64,000 bases of DNA. Source: Anadara kagoshimensis (lineage: Eukaryota; Mollusca; Bivalvia; Arcoida; Arcidae). A model generated the notes under the pieces. That model saw nothing but the letters and a program-made list of their open reading frames with translations. It was not told the DNA's origin and did no database searches. Below, piece after piece: positions 21,810 to 34,800 of the stretch (within the stretch, counting starts at the first letter, position 1; each line of letters opens with the position of its first letter). Location: NCBI GenBank assembly GCA_021292105.1, contig CM037861.1, forward strand, positions 27,614,545 to 27,678,544. Reading direction: 5' to 3'. The position numbers and the translations under genes are program-made.

Positions 21810-24388
21810 TGCCTCTTCTGGTCTTGTTTGGTGGTTGTGCCTTGGAGTTGTATTGTGTCGTGTTCTTGGTTGTCTGCCTGATGCTAAATATGTGTTGATG
21901 TTTGCCTCTCCTGGTCTTGTTTAGTGGTTGTGCCTTTGAGTTGTATTATGTCGTGTTCTTGGTTGTCTGCCTGATGCCAAATATGTGTTAATGTTTGCCT
22001 CTTCTGGTCTTGTTTGGTGGTTGTGCCTTTGTGCTGTATTATGTCGTGTTCTTGGATGTCTGCCTGATGCTAAATATGTGTTGATGTTTGCCTCTTCTGG
22101 TCTTGTTTGGTGGTTGTGTCTTGGAGTTGTATTATGTCGTGTTCTCGGTTGTCTGCCTGATGCTAAATATGTGTTGATGTTTGCCTCTTCTGGTCTTGTT
22201 TGGTGGTTGTGCCTTTGTGCTGTATTATGTCGTGTTCTTGGATGTCTGCCTGATGCTAAATATGTGTTGATGTTTGCCTCTTCTGGTCTTGTTTGGTGGT
22301 TGTGCCTTTGTGCTGTATTATGTCGTGTTCTTCGATGTCTGCCTGATGCTAAATATGTGTTGATGTTTGCCTCTTCTGGTCTTGTTTGGTGGTTGTGCCT
22401 TTGAGTTGTATTATGTCGTGTTCTTGGATGTCTGCCTGATGCTAAATATGTGTTGATGTTTGCCTCTTCTGGTCTTGTTTGGTGGTTGTGCCTTTGTGCT
22501 GTATTATGTCGTGTTCTTGGATGTCTGCCTGATGCTAAATATATGTTGATGTTTGTCTCCTCTGGTCTTGTTTAGTGGTTGTGCCTTTGTGTTGTATTAT
22601 ATCGTGTTCTTGGTTGTCTGCCTGATGCCAAATATGTGTTGATGTTTGCCTCCTCTTCTGGTCTTGTTTGGTGGTTGTGCCTTTGAGTTGTATTATGTCG
22701 TGTTCTTGGTTGTCTGCCTGATGCCAAATATGTGTTGATGTTTGCCTCTCCTGGTCTTGTTTGGTGGTTGTGCCTTTGAGTTGTATTATGTCGTGTTCTT
22801 GGTTGTCTGCCTGATGCCAAATATGTGTTGATGTTTGCCTCTTCTGGTCTTGTTTGGTGGTTGTGCCTTTGTGCTGTATTATGTCGTGTTCTTGGTTGTC
22901 TGCCTGATGCCAAATATGTGTTGATGTTTGCCTTTTCTGGTCTTGTTTGGTGGTTGTGCCTTTGAGTTGTATTATGTCGTGTTCTTGGTTGTCTGTCTGA
23001 TGCCAAATAAGTGTTGATGTTTGCCTCTCCTGGTCTTGTTTGGTGGTTGTGCCTTTGAGTTGTATTATGTCGTGTTCTTGGTTGTCTGTCTGATGCCAAA
23101 TAAGTGTTGATGTTTGCCTCTCCTGGTCTTGTTTGGTGGTTGTGCCTTTGAGTTGTATTATGTCGTGTTCTTGGTTGTCTGTCTGATGCCAAATATGTGT
23201 TGATGTTTGTCTCCTCTGTTCTTGTTTGGTGGTTGTGTCTTTGAGTTGTATTATGTCGTGTTCTTGGTTGTCTGTCTGATGCCAAATATATGTTGATGTT
23301 TGCCTCTCCTGGTCTTGTTTGGTGGTTGTGTCTTTGAGTTGTATTATATCGTGTTCTTGGTTGTCTGCCTGATGCTAAATATGTGTTGATGTTTGCCTCT
23401 TCTGGTCTTTTTTGGTGGTTGTGCCTTTGTGTTGTATTATGTTGTGTTCTTGGTTGTCTGCCTAATGCCAAATATGTGTTGATGTTTGCCTCTTCTGGTC
23501 TTGTTTGGTGGTTGTGTCTTTGAGTTGTATTATGTCGTGTTCTTGGTTGTCTGTCTGATGCTAAATATGTGTTGATGTTTGCATCTTCTGGTCTTGTTTG
23601 GTGGTTGTGTCTTTGTGTTGTATTATATCGTGTTCTTTGGTTGTCTGCCTGATGCTAAATATGTGTTGATGTTTGCATCTTCTGGTCTTGTTTAGTGGTT
23701 GTGCCTTTGAGTTGTATTATGTCATGTTCTTGGTTGTCTGCCTGATGCTAAATATGTGTTGATGTTTGTCTCCTCTGGTCTTGTTTAGTGGTTGTGCCTT
23801 TGAGTTGTATTATATCGTGTTCTTGGTTGTCTGCCTGATGCTAAATATGTGTTGATGTTTGCCTCTTCTGGTCTTGTTTGGTGGTTGTGCCTTTGAGTTG
23901 TATTATGTCGTGTTCTTGGCTGTCTGCGTGATGCCAAATATGTGTTGATGTTTGTCTCCTCTGGTCTTGTTTGGTGGTTGTGCCTTTGAGTTGTATTATG
24001 TCGTGTTCTTGGCTGTCTGCGTGATGTCAAATATGTGTTGATGTTTGCATCTTCTGGTCTTGTTTAGTGGTTGTGCCTTTGAGTTGTATTATGTCGTGTT
24101 CTTTGGTTGTCTGCCTGATGCCAAATATGTGTTGATGTTTGCATCTTCTGGTCTTGTTTAGTGGTTGTGCCTTTGAGTTGTATTATGCCGTGTATTTGGT
24201 TGTCTGCCTGATGCTAAATATTTGTTGATATTTGCATCTTCTGGTCTTGTTTGGTGGTTGTGCCTTTGAGTTGTATTATGTCGTGTTCTTAGTTGTCTGT
24301 CTGATGCTAAATATGTGTTGATGTTTGTCTCCTCTGGTCTTGTTTGGTGGTTGTGCCTTTGAGTTGTATTGTGTCGTGTTCTTGGTTG
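21810..24388. repeat. 93-bp satellite array (about 28 copies)
   Basis: Unit begins 'tgcctcttctggtcttgttt' and ends 'aaatatgtgttgatgttt'; period 93 bp (for example 22081 to 22174). It directly abuts the exon-like array at ~21807. As 93 = 31 codons, long frames appear on both strands (31-residue repeats such as HNTTQRHNHQTRPEEANIN on minus); the spread of differences does not suggest coding. Confidence 0.93.
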
Positions 24389-26021
24389 GCACCAAGTGCA
24401 AATTTCTTTCGTCTGTTTTATAAAATCTGAAATTCCTCCAAAAACATTAAGGTACATGTATACTCTCACATGCAAAGCATTACCTCAGCTAAACTTGGTA
24501 TAATATATTTTGGTCCTTAGGATATCTTTTTCAACATCTTGCAAAAAATGGATTTACAATTTTGTTCCTAGCTCTACCGATGAAAATTGCTGTAAAATTG
24601 AAGCTGGTATAATATGGAATTAGTACCATTTTACCGTATACAATAGGACCCGTAATTACAATCCGTTATCTTTTACTTATGAAGCAGAATTCAAAGAGTT
24701 GTTTGAAATGATATGACTAAATTAAGATACTGTAAACGTATTTATTTTCGCGGTGTATTATTTTTCGCTTATTTCGCGGTCGTTCGTTTTGCGCAATAAA
24801 TAAGTACTGAGCGAAAATGATATTATGCTTATTGTGTTATAGCGCATTTTTCAGAAACACTAAAATTAAACTTCGTAGAAATGTCTAAATTTCCAATACC
24901 GCGAAAATACATATACTCGAAATTAAATACGTGCACAGAACTCGGTAATTGACTGAAAATTTGTTTTTATATCGCCTTAAAGGGAAAAGCACAACGTTTC
25001 CCATCCCCTTCCTTTTTCGTTTCTACAGTACTGCATTTTGTTCTCTGGGGATTTCGCTGTTGTTACAACAACAGTTGTAAACTCTTACAAATTATATAGG
25101 CCTTCTAAAATATGGGTTTGTTTTTCAATACAATATCGTGATGAAAAGTTGATTCGCAATCTGATATTTACGATAATTACACCTTTATGCGTTATTTAAA
25201 CTCGCCCGTGCTTATAAACACTCCGCCATTAGATCGTGGACGAACTCCTATACATGAGTAGTGTTCGGATTCGTAGTTAATGCATAAACAATGCATGTTT
25301 CTCCATGATGTAGACGCAATTAACACCTGTATCCCCTATACATAAATGCACTGGTCCATAATGAAAGGTCAACCGGACAGGTCTATGTTGGCCTTTACAT
25401 GAGACTAGTCCGGAAAATGTGTCCCCTAATACATTAACATGTATTTTTATGTTGGTGATTTCCGACCGGATAAGAATCTAATTCTTTATTCTATCCAGTT
25501 TCGGTTCCAAGTCGGAGTTTTCGGTCTCAATACGCGGTTGTCTTGCATTGTCGTCTGTAGTATCGGGTATCGGACCATAGCCTTGCACAATGGGGTCAAC
25601 GCTTGGTAAAAACATGTTGTTACGCCAAACCTAAATCTGGTTTTTACCAAAAGTAATTATCATGGGACCACTTTAATGCTGGAAGATTCTAATATAATTT
25701 AATGTCATTTTACTTCAGCAACAATTACTTTAAAACTTGATTTGAACGTTTCCATAGTTTTCTAGTAAGACGTTCCATTTAATTAAGTTTTAAATTAATT
25801 ATACACATATTTCAACCCCTGATAATTTTGCACTTAATCGAAGTTTACATAATTAAATTTATAAATAACTAGATTAAATTGATTGGATAGAAACAAATTT
25901 AAAAATGTATAATATCCTGATGAAGTTAAAATTGTCTGGGGTTGTTCTGCACATACAAACCTCTCCCATTCCAAACAACGTTATGTCATGGGCTACTAGT
26001 AAACGAGCCCCCCCCCCCTCA
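24389..26021. other. Non-genic interval with one likely MITE
   Basis: 24729-24930 has loosely inverted ends ('aaacgtatttattttcgcgg' and 'ccgcgaaaatacatatactc'), a familiar kind of mollusc MITE. 25200-25600 is unique-looking but shows no exon I can support. A poly-C run lies at 26009-26017. Confidence 0.45.
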
Positions 26022-26290
26022 AAAGTTTAATGGTCGTCATCACAAAATTGTTGATAAGTATGATGTCCCTGTATCCAAACTCGCTCTGGATAAGTTTAAC
26101 CTTCCATAGTTCCATGTTCCTTTCATTCTAAGTTTTTTGTGGCAGGGTGTAGCTAGCTAAACAGGAGGTGCTTACCCTTCCGGAGCATCCGGTCTCACTT
26201 TCCTGGTGGAAATTCGCCTGTTTCAAAGTTTTTTCACTTTTGAATTGTGGGTTGGACATGGATTGACAAGTAGGCCTATAATTGTTTTTA
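26022..26290 (+). mobile_element. Truncated retroelement 3' end (RT C-terminus plus tail)
   Basis: FNGRHHKIVDKYDVPVSKLA-LDKFNLP then TAG at 26107-26109, followed by 'gtgtagctagctaaacaggaggtgcttacccttc' type tail (in pieces) and 'ggacatggattgac'. It is abruptly 5'-truncated at a poly-C run (26009-26017). Confidence 0.75.
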
Positions 26291-26410
26291 GTTTTGCGTC
26301 ATCTTTCACAAACTTTGCAGTATGTAATATCGTAAAACATTTGTTTGTTTGGCAATGGCTTTCAACAATTTGACTAGTGCCTTTCAAATGCGTTTTTTAT
26401 TATTGCTATT

Positions 26411-26510
26411 GTCATGTGCTACTTTTGAATTTTAATGAAATAATATAATTCAATCATGTGCTACTTTTGAATTATATTATTTCATTAAAATTCAAAAGTA
26501 GCACATGACA
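26411..26510. mobile_element. Compound palindrome of the GTCATGTGCT family
   Basis: Three arms: GTCATGTGCTACTTTTGAAT at 26411, the same again at 26453, and the inverse ending AGCACATGAC at 26509. The inner pair is a near-perfect 55-bp hairpin; the outer arm also pairs with the right arm over about 42 bp. Confidence 0.85.
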
Positions 26511-26778
26511 CTATTAATACACATACATGCATATATACATTTGTATTGGCAGCGTTGTAATAGTTTTTATAGTTGTACGTTTGGCAAAGTTATTGATAGC
26601 TTTGAATATTGTTGAGTTCATTGTGTTTCATTGTTCCTCTGGTTTTTCTTTTTCTTTTGTGTTGTTCGTCTATTTCTTTTTCACATTTCGTCAAGTTGCT
26701 AATAGCTTTGTCTATTGTTGAGTTTATTTTGTTGCATTGTTAGTCTATATTTATTCACGTATTGTCCCGTTGCTAATA

Positions 26779-26838
26779 GTGTCATGTGCTGATTTTGACT
26801 GCATTGTTTTAATAAACATAATAATCAGCACATGACAG
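26779..26838. mobile_element. Palindrome of the GTCATGTGCT family
   Basis: TGTCATGTGCTGATTTT ... AATCAGCACATGACA, ~58 bp with a short AT loop. Confidence 0.8.
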
Positions 26839-28659
26839 TATGACATGTATGTTCCAAGTCGTTTACAATGTTTCCCATTTTAACATTAATTCTAAAGGGA
26901 TTGAAAGTTTAAAATTGCAGATAATTGTGTAAACTCTCAAATTTGCTGAAACTATACCACTGAATATTATTCTCGTTAGTATATCGTGTTATTTTGATAC
27001 ATACCGGTATTACTTTCTAACCAATCAAATCGTTTAGATACAAGACAACTTCCTACGTGATTTCTGTGTAGACAATTTATCAATTTATTTCCAATTTAGT
27101 TTCTTTCTACAGCTAATTATACACGTCGTTTCTGGATCGGATGTTCGAGGATCAGATTTCCGACCGCTCTAACAAAGTTACATTAGATTTAGATATTCTC
27201 GGATTAGATGGATCTGGTGTTAAGGAATTAAAAATTGATAGTAATCAATGTCATCTATAACACTGTTTGGGCGTTTGACGTCACATTTAGCTCTGTGGTG
27301 AACTTGGACACCGAATTCTTCATCATCATCTTTATCTAATTCCTCTACATTAGAGATTAAATAAATATTACTATATTAACTATTATTACATATGTACATA
27401 ATATGGGTATTGGGTAGTACGGTTAGTGATATCACACAATGTTATGTCTAGTTGCCCAATCTAGGAGCAAGATGTTCGATGCTACCTAGGCATGTGATTA
27501 CACAGTTTACAGTCCAACCTGCCTTAAAGGCCACCTCTATGTAAGCGCCACCTGCTTATAAAGGCCACTAGAATTGTATCCCAATTGTTCTTTGTTCATA
27601 TTATTTGAACCTGTAAATAAAGGCCAACTGCCCATAAAGGCCACTTTTACATCCTTGGGTGGCCTTTATAGACATGTTTGACCGTATTATATGCCACTGT
27701 AGCACTGTTTTGGCGTTTGACGTCACATTTAGCTCTGTGGTGAACTTGGACATCGAATTCTCAAGTTACAAGACAGATTATTATAATCACTGTAAAAACT
27801 TTTCTTGATTTCAAGTCTTTTAAAAAGCAGGAATTCGCCATTTCAAACATTTATGATTTTGTCAGAAATGTATCTAGGATTTTCAAATGGCAAATTATTT
27901 TTTGACGAAATTTGAAATCCTCATTAATAGATATTCAATATAGTCAGATAGTTCATCGTTCGTGTTCTGTTATAATACGTGTATTATCTTTATTAAATCA
28001 TCACATTCCGATAACTTGCATATAAGCGTCTGAAAAGGATTACCATGTGTCACCAAAATTGAAACCACCCACACGGAAAGTCTAGTTTGTTGATTTCGTG
28101 TAACAAGATTCTTAAATAGCTTATTCCATTAAGTTGCAATCCTAGAAATAATTATACACAATTCTAAATCGGATTTTTAGTTGGGATTTCCGTCTTAGAT
28201 AACGGATTTCCAAACTGGATTAAACAGTTCTACAACAAAGACACTTCCTAATATAGATATTGATCCAATAATCAGATTTTATCACATCAGCTGATTTTCA
28301 TACTTGAATAATATAAAAAAAAAGATATAAAATATTTTATTATGATCATCAAAGACGGTAAAACATTCATTCTTTTAATATACTAGAAAATAAAACGGTG
28401 AAAACATGAATGTCGTGTTGTGTGTACGTTTTACACGTGTTTTAAATCTTTTATTGGTAAATTTGAACATTGATTTGCCTTAACGTGCAATATGTTCTTG
28501 TAAAGTGTCAAACCTATCACTGTGTAGCAACGTACAATTCGCATAGATTGTGGTGACAGATTTCCGGCTTGTAGGAACAGAAATTAACGTACAACCGGGG
28601 AGTCGACTAACGAAATTTTGATATAATATCTGTCCCGAATTTTTAAAAAGTTTTCAGTT
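26839..28659. other. Upstream region of the C16orf89-like gene; direct repeats
   Basis: 'ggcgtttgacgtcacatttagctctgtggtgaacttggac' type sequence occurs at ~27270 and ~27713 (direct, ~60 bp). A GGCCTTTATA repeat lies between. No exon seen. A GATATAATAT near 28619 could be TATA-like, about 40 bp before the ATG, but the transcription start is unknown. Confidence 0.45.
27515..27690 (+). repeat. Dispersed 'aaggccaccttta' repeat
   Basis: Plus-orientation partner of 3468-3640: 'ccttaaaggccacctctat', 'attgttctttgttcatatta', 'gggtggcctttatagacatg'. Roughly 75-80% alike by eye. Confidence 0.65.
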
Positions 28660-28858
28660 ATGAAGTTAAGTTATAAATTAGGAATAACGGTTTTGATCTC
28701 AATTTTCCAATTTGAAATCTGTAATTGTCAAAATGCTAACACAACTCTCCAGTATTTGGACAGGACATTTGATGCTCTTCAGAGAGCATTGCAGTTTTTT
28801 GACCGGGAACACCAAACAGTAAATGTGGACGGATGGATGACTACGAGAGCGATGCACG
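28660..28858 (+). CDS. C16orf89: C16orf89-like exon 1 (signal peptide)
   Basis: The ATG at 28660 is the first ATG after an AT-rich leader with in-frame stops. The exon ends CACG|GTAAGT in phase 1. Hydrophobic core LGITVLISIFQF, then mature TTLQYLDRTFDALQRALQFF, an amphipathic helix typical of this family's N-terminus, and VDGWMTTRAMHG. Confidence 0.9.
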
Positions 28859-31800
28859 GTAAGTGAGACTAGTCGCGTCTTTAACTTATTTTTTCCAGGT
28901 TTTTTGTTAAGTTTTCACTTTGCTTTGGTATTGTTATTTGGACATGAATTGGTATATTTTTGATTGTATTTTCTCCTGTAATTCAAAAATTTCAGAAAAA
29001 AATCATGCGAGAAATAGTTTATAAAACTGTCAATAAAATACACATGTCCGGATACCTAATAATAAGTAACATTATGGAGCAAGTAAATTCGACCTTCGTT
29101 TAAAATGGTTTAAGTCTTTTGAGTTTTGTTTGGGTTTCAAATTAAAAAAATCAGTTCTAAAGTATAATAAAGTCCATTTCATTCGTTACACACGTTGCGG
29201 GTGTACCTAACTAAACAGGAGATGCTTACCCTTCCAGAACAATCAGTCTCACTGTCCTAGTGGAAGTCACGTGTTTGACTTACTTTGTCAGTTTTTAAGT
29301 CTTTACTTTGCTTTGGTATTGTCATTTGGACATAGATTGGTCTTACTCTTCCAGACCATTCTCTGGTTAAAGTCACGTGTTTGGCCTTATTTGCATGTTT
29401 TCACATTGGTTTTACATTGTCATGTGTGCATGAATTGTTGTTTGTTTTTGACTGTACATTTATTCCGGTCTAAACAATATCAGTGTTAAGCTGTTAGCAT
29501 ACTGCATTATTTCTTCATGTTTGTGCTGTTTTGCTTGCTTTATATTTAAAACAAGTGTATGATTTTATTTTCATTGTTTCTACTGTATTATTTCAACTTT
29601 TTCGTTATGGAATTTTTACCCTTGCTATTGTAAGTGTCACGTACCATTTTTTAAAATTTAATTATAAAATGCGTTTAATTTAATTAAAAAGTCAGGTATA
29701 TGACATAAGCAACATGTTATTCAGTTTTAAATTCAATATGTTTTAGAAAGATTCGTTTTCCTCATGATTCATCTAAGAAAAACATTTGAGGAAATAAGTC
29801 GTTTTATCAAGAGTAACTCATCGGCCCACAAATGGATGTAATTTCATTCTTCATTCATTGATATTGATCATTATGACACCAAACGTGCCTTAAACCATCC
29901 CATACTAATAAAAAGTTGGTATTTCATTTCATTTGCACATATATTTACAGTCAGTACCGACCTGTTGAAAGTTTAACATTGCGCTGACGAGCATGACTTG
30001 AAATTCGGCTGCCGAGTGGACTACATGTGGATAGTTAGAGATGGGGAAGCTGGCGAGCGATAGATTTCAGCAGCTGCCGAAATATAGGGACCAAGATAAG
30101 CTATTGATTCGGCACCAATTCTTTGGCTCAGTGTTAAACTTTCGATAGGTCATTACTGTGAATCTACAGTACAGGCCTGTCGATTCGGCACCAATTCTTT
30201 GGCTCAGTGTTAAACTTTCGATAGGTCATTACTGTGAATCTACAGTACAGGCCTGTCGATTCGGCACCAATTCTTTGGCTCAGTGTTAAACTTTCGATAG
30301 GTCATTACTGTGAATCTACAGTACAGGCCTGTCGATTCGGCACCAATTCTTTGGCTCTGTGTTAAACTTTCGACAGGTCATTACTGTGAATCTACAGTAC
30401 AGGCCTGTCGATAGGTTAAAAGTAAGCCAACGAATTATTGTCGACTCGGTGCCTCATCTCGGTTTCTCGTTATCTATTTGTCGACAGCAGCTAAAATCTA
30501 TCGCTCGGCAGATTTTTGGTCATTAGCTATCCACATATCAGCCATTCGACAGTCGAGTTTCAACTCCTTTTCGTTACCTTAGTGTTAAACTTTTGACAGG
30601 TCTGTACTGTACTTCGCAATATGGGCTTTTTTCATATTTTATACCAGTTAATGGATAAACAAAGATATAAAGGATGGAGTTACTGAACATGAGAAGGTTT
30701 GAGAGTATCTTTGCCGTTATTACCGCCCATTATAAAAGCAAAATGGAAAGATAATACCACGGATTTTGTGTCGTGATTATCAATCAGCACAGACAAAAAC
30801 GTGTTCCATTATAACGGGGTGTCAGTTTTATGTATTCTGTATTGATCAAAGTATATTTTATATAATGTAATAAACTGAGTGTAATAAAATACAAGGATAT
30901 ATTCAATTGTCACGTGCTACTTTTGAATTTTTATGAAATAATATAATTCAAAAGTAGCACATGACACAATGATAAAAAAATATACTAATCCAATCATGTC
31001 CAAATCACAATCCCAAATCAATGTAAATCTTTGAAACTGAGCTTCCGCGAGGAGAGTTATGTCGGGTGCTCTGTTTGGCTAGCTACATTCGCCACGTGCT
31101 TATTCAAAATTGTGAGTTAAAGGAACATGGAACTATGAGACGTTAGATATATTCAGGGTAATCCTGGACACAGAGACATCATACTTATCAACAATCATGA
31201 GATGACGGCCACAAAACTTTTTTTCGGTGCCCTGATATACCTATGCTTGCAATATCCCTGGGTCGATAACTATTTGCAAGCAGCACAGTTTGTGCTCATT
31301 TGTATACCAATTGTTTGCTGGAAAATTACCAAAAACAACAAATATGTTTTCAATCAAAATCTCTTACATTTTGTTGATCTAGCTCGTATTCGAAGTTCAC
31401 CCTTTTTCCATTACGCCACTGGATACCATTTTATTATCATACGTGCACCCAAGCTCCGAAACAGCGCCCACCTCCTAGCTCCGTATGTCGCGAGGTAGAC
31501 GCTGCAGACAGCCCTCGACCAAATTTCAAGAATCTTGAAATTTCGGGAAATGTCTCGTTACCAATTATTGCAAAAAGTTAACTATTTCTGTATCTTACGC
31601 AATTGATAATTTTTTCGGGTTCATTTAACCTTCGAGTTTTAATGAACACCAAAAATTCTATTTAGTGATTTGAATTGTATGAAATTGGTTATGTTTTAAA
31701 GGGATTATTTTTTCTTCCGCAAATGCAGTGAAATAGTGAAATGCGAAACTAAACTGCAAAAGAAACTGCTATATAATGGATGCCATCAAGCAGTGCGCTG

Positions 31801-34800
31801 AACAAATTCGCCTTGAAATCGGAACACCTACAGACAATAAATGAAAATGGAGAAATCTAATCTTCCTGTTGGATAATGAACGAGTATGGCCTTTCAATAA
31901 TGCATGTTTTATATGGTATTTATAGTTTATACAACTGCCACGGTATTTGTTGCACTCCTTACGTAGACCGAATTATTACTGTAGTCAACGCACCTTTTAT
32001 CGTATCGATATGGGGCCGTGGGGTTCGGTCTATCCTCTATGAGCCTGCTATATCTTGCAACCCAGTCCCATTGGACTATCAATGTGCTCCCTCCATTAAA
32101 TTGCCCTCGGTTCATGGAACTGAAGGGGATTTAAAAGACTTTTTATTTGTAAAATAAATTTATATTTCCTACAAAACTTGATGTTTTGTCTAATGGAGGA
32201 CGGATTCATTACAGAATTAAAATAAAAAAATATCCATAGTATATATTATAGGTATTTTTTTTTAAATTTTATAATGAATCTGGTCCCTATGGATCATCTG
32301 CTGTATTCATACTGGCTCGTCAACATCTGCATAGACTTACAATGGCTATTCAAAGCTATGCTGTATTCATACTGGCCCGTCAACATTTGTGTAGACTTAC
32401 AATGGCTATTCAAAGCTATGCTGTATTCATACAGTCCCGTCAACATCTGTGTAGACTTACAATGGCCTTTCAAAGCTGTGCTGTATTTATACTGGCCATT
32501 CAAAGTTATACTGTATTCATACTGGCCTGCCAACACCTGCATAGTCTTACAATAACTATTCAAAGCTATGCTGTATTCATACTGGCCCGTCAACATCTGT
32601 GTAGGCTTACAATGGCCTTTAAAAGCTATGCTGTATTCATACTGGCCTGTCAACATCTGTGTAGGCTTACAATGGCCTTTAAAAGCTATGCTGTATTCAT
32701 ACTGGCCATTCAACATCTGTGTAGGCCAAATATGGCCATTCAAAGCTATACTGTATTCATATTGGCTGTCAACATCTGTGTAGACTTACAATGGTCTTTA
32801 AAAGCTATGCTGTATTCATACTGGCCATTCAACATCTGTGTAGGCCAAATATGGCCATTCAAAGCTATACTGTATTCATATTGGCTGTCAACATCTGTGT
32901 AGACTTACAATGGTCTTTAAAAGCTATGCTGTATTCATACTGGCCCCTCCACATCTGTGAAGACTTACAATGGCCTTTAAAAGCTATGTTGTATTCATAC
33001 TGGCCCATCAACATCTGTGTAGACTTACAATGGCCATTCAATGCTAAATTGTACACATACTTGTAGACTTAACTGGTTTGTCAAAGCCAAGGTATACTTG
33101 ATCTGTAATGACCATCAGTTTTTACATAGGCTTGCCAGCCATTTTTATGTAGACTTATACTGGACAGTTAATATCTACAACATGTATTACAGACTTTTTT
33201 GGTATGTCAGTATGTACATTACATAAAATGCACCCTTATTGGTACATACATGTACTTGTGCATAAAGATGTAAACATGTGTCAACTTTTCATGGTATTTA
33301 TATACTGTGTACATGTTTTATTACATGATGATGTCTGAACACTTGTGGTATTTGAACATTATATAAAATGAATAAAACTTAGCTGTGGAAGTAAAACATA
33401 CACCTGGTAATATTTTGCATGAAATTACCACTAGAGATAGTACAGTAGTTCCTTAGGCAGGGCATTTTCTCTGTAAATTGGTTATGGGTTTGAACACAGA
33501 GTGCAAGACCAGTTACTTTTGCCTGATACATGCATTGTGCATAAATCCAGATATGAAAATCCTGAAAAATGGTCTTGAGACTGCTGTTATAAAAATCCCA
33601 CACTTAGTTAAGATATACAGAATCCCCACTCAAATTAAAATTATTTGAAAAGCATGTTCATTTTAATTCAAATGGAAATTACTGGTTTCAGTGGTTTGGC
33701 TATGTGCAATGTAAAATTGTTGATCATAATATGGGATGCAGTAACTTTTACCATAGAATTATTGATGAAATGTCATTTCATTCCCTAAGTCTTTTTTTGT
33801 GTTTAGCATAATTCAGGTGTTGAATATGCTTGTAAAGACAAACTATTAGTGGATATGGGAACTGATAACTTCACAAATGTTTGCATGTATAACTATTGCA
33901 GTTGTAAGGTTTATTTTTTGAATGGTATTTTACACTCCTGTCAAGAATTTTTTAGTTAATTGAGACAGCAGGTTCAAAAATTATGGAAGAAGGTAGAGTG
34001 CTGTAACCAGCCCTGGGCAAGTGAACTGATAAACCCTCACACTAGACTGTTCTGCACACTATGGATATGTCCTGGGTTAAAACTTAGGTGGTTACAGGCC
34101 ACCAAGGCCCCAGGGAGGGGGGGGGGGGCTGTAATGTATGAAGTAAGAAAGTAGGTCACTGTGACCAATCTTTCATGTCTGTCTGTTTCTTTAAGCTTTA
34201 TGAATTTTGATCATAGAGTAAGACAGTTTAAATTTGGTTGGTATGTATAATTGTTGGAGTTGTAACACATGGAGTATGATAATAGGTCACAGTGACTTAC
34301 TTTGTCATGGTTGAATGAGTTTTCCTTTAATGTAGGGGCCAAAATGGGATAAAAGGGGAAATGGTTGGTATGTATAATTGTTGGAGTTGTAACACATGGA
34401 GTATGATAATAGGTCACAGTGACTTACTTTGTCATGGTTGAATGAGTTTTCCTTTAATGCCCTCATACATTGTATCTATATATAACTTTTAGAGCTTAAA
34501 GGTATGAAGTATTGAAGTAGGTCACTGTGATCTAAATTTCATCTTTTAATGAATGTTTTTATAACTTTTTGACTTTTTTACAAATAAGATTTCACACTTA
34601 AAATGTGTACAACAGGTGTGACCCATCTAAAGGTAATTTTTAGCTCATCTGTGGCTCAGATGAGCTATTGCCATGTATCTTCGTCCGTCGTGCATCGTGT
34701 GTAAACTTTTCACATTTCAATCAACTCCTCCAAAACTACTGAGCCAAATTGGATGATATTTGGCAGTAATGATGTCTAAGTGAGGGACTTTCAGATTTGC

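Noticed and set aside
22572..24475. Minus-strand frames of up to 299 codons rich in His/Asn/Thr/Arg (31-residue repeats)
   Set aside because: 93-bp satellite, 93 = 31 x 3. Equivalent open frames exist on the plus strand at 21985-22404; differences between units are not concentrated at third positions by eye.
31202..31498. 98-codon plus-strand ORF
   Set aside because: Mostly antisense to a truncated minus-strand retroelement 3' end; the rest has no recognisable similarity.
32274..33066. Several 90-186 codon frames on both strands
   Set aside because: 60-bp tandem repeat in intron 1; the same argument of a period divisible by three.
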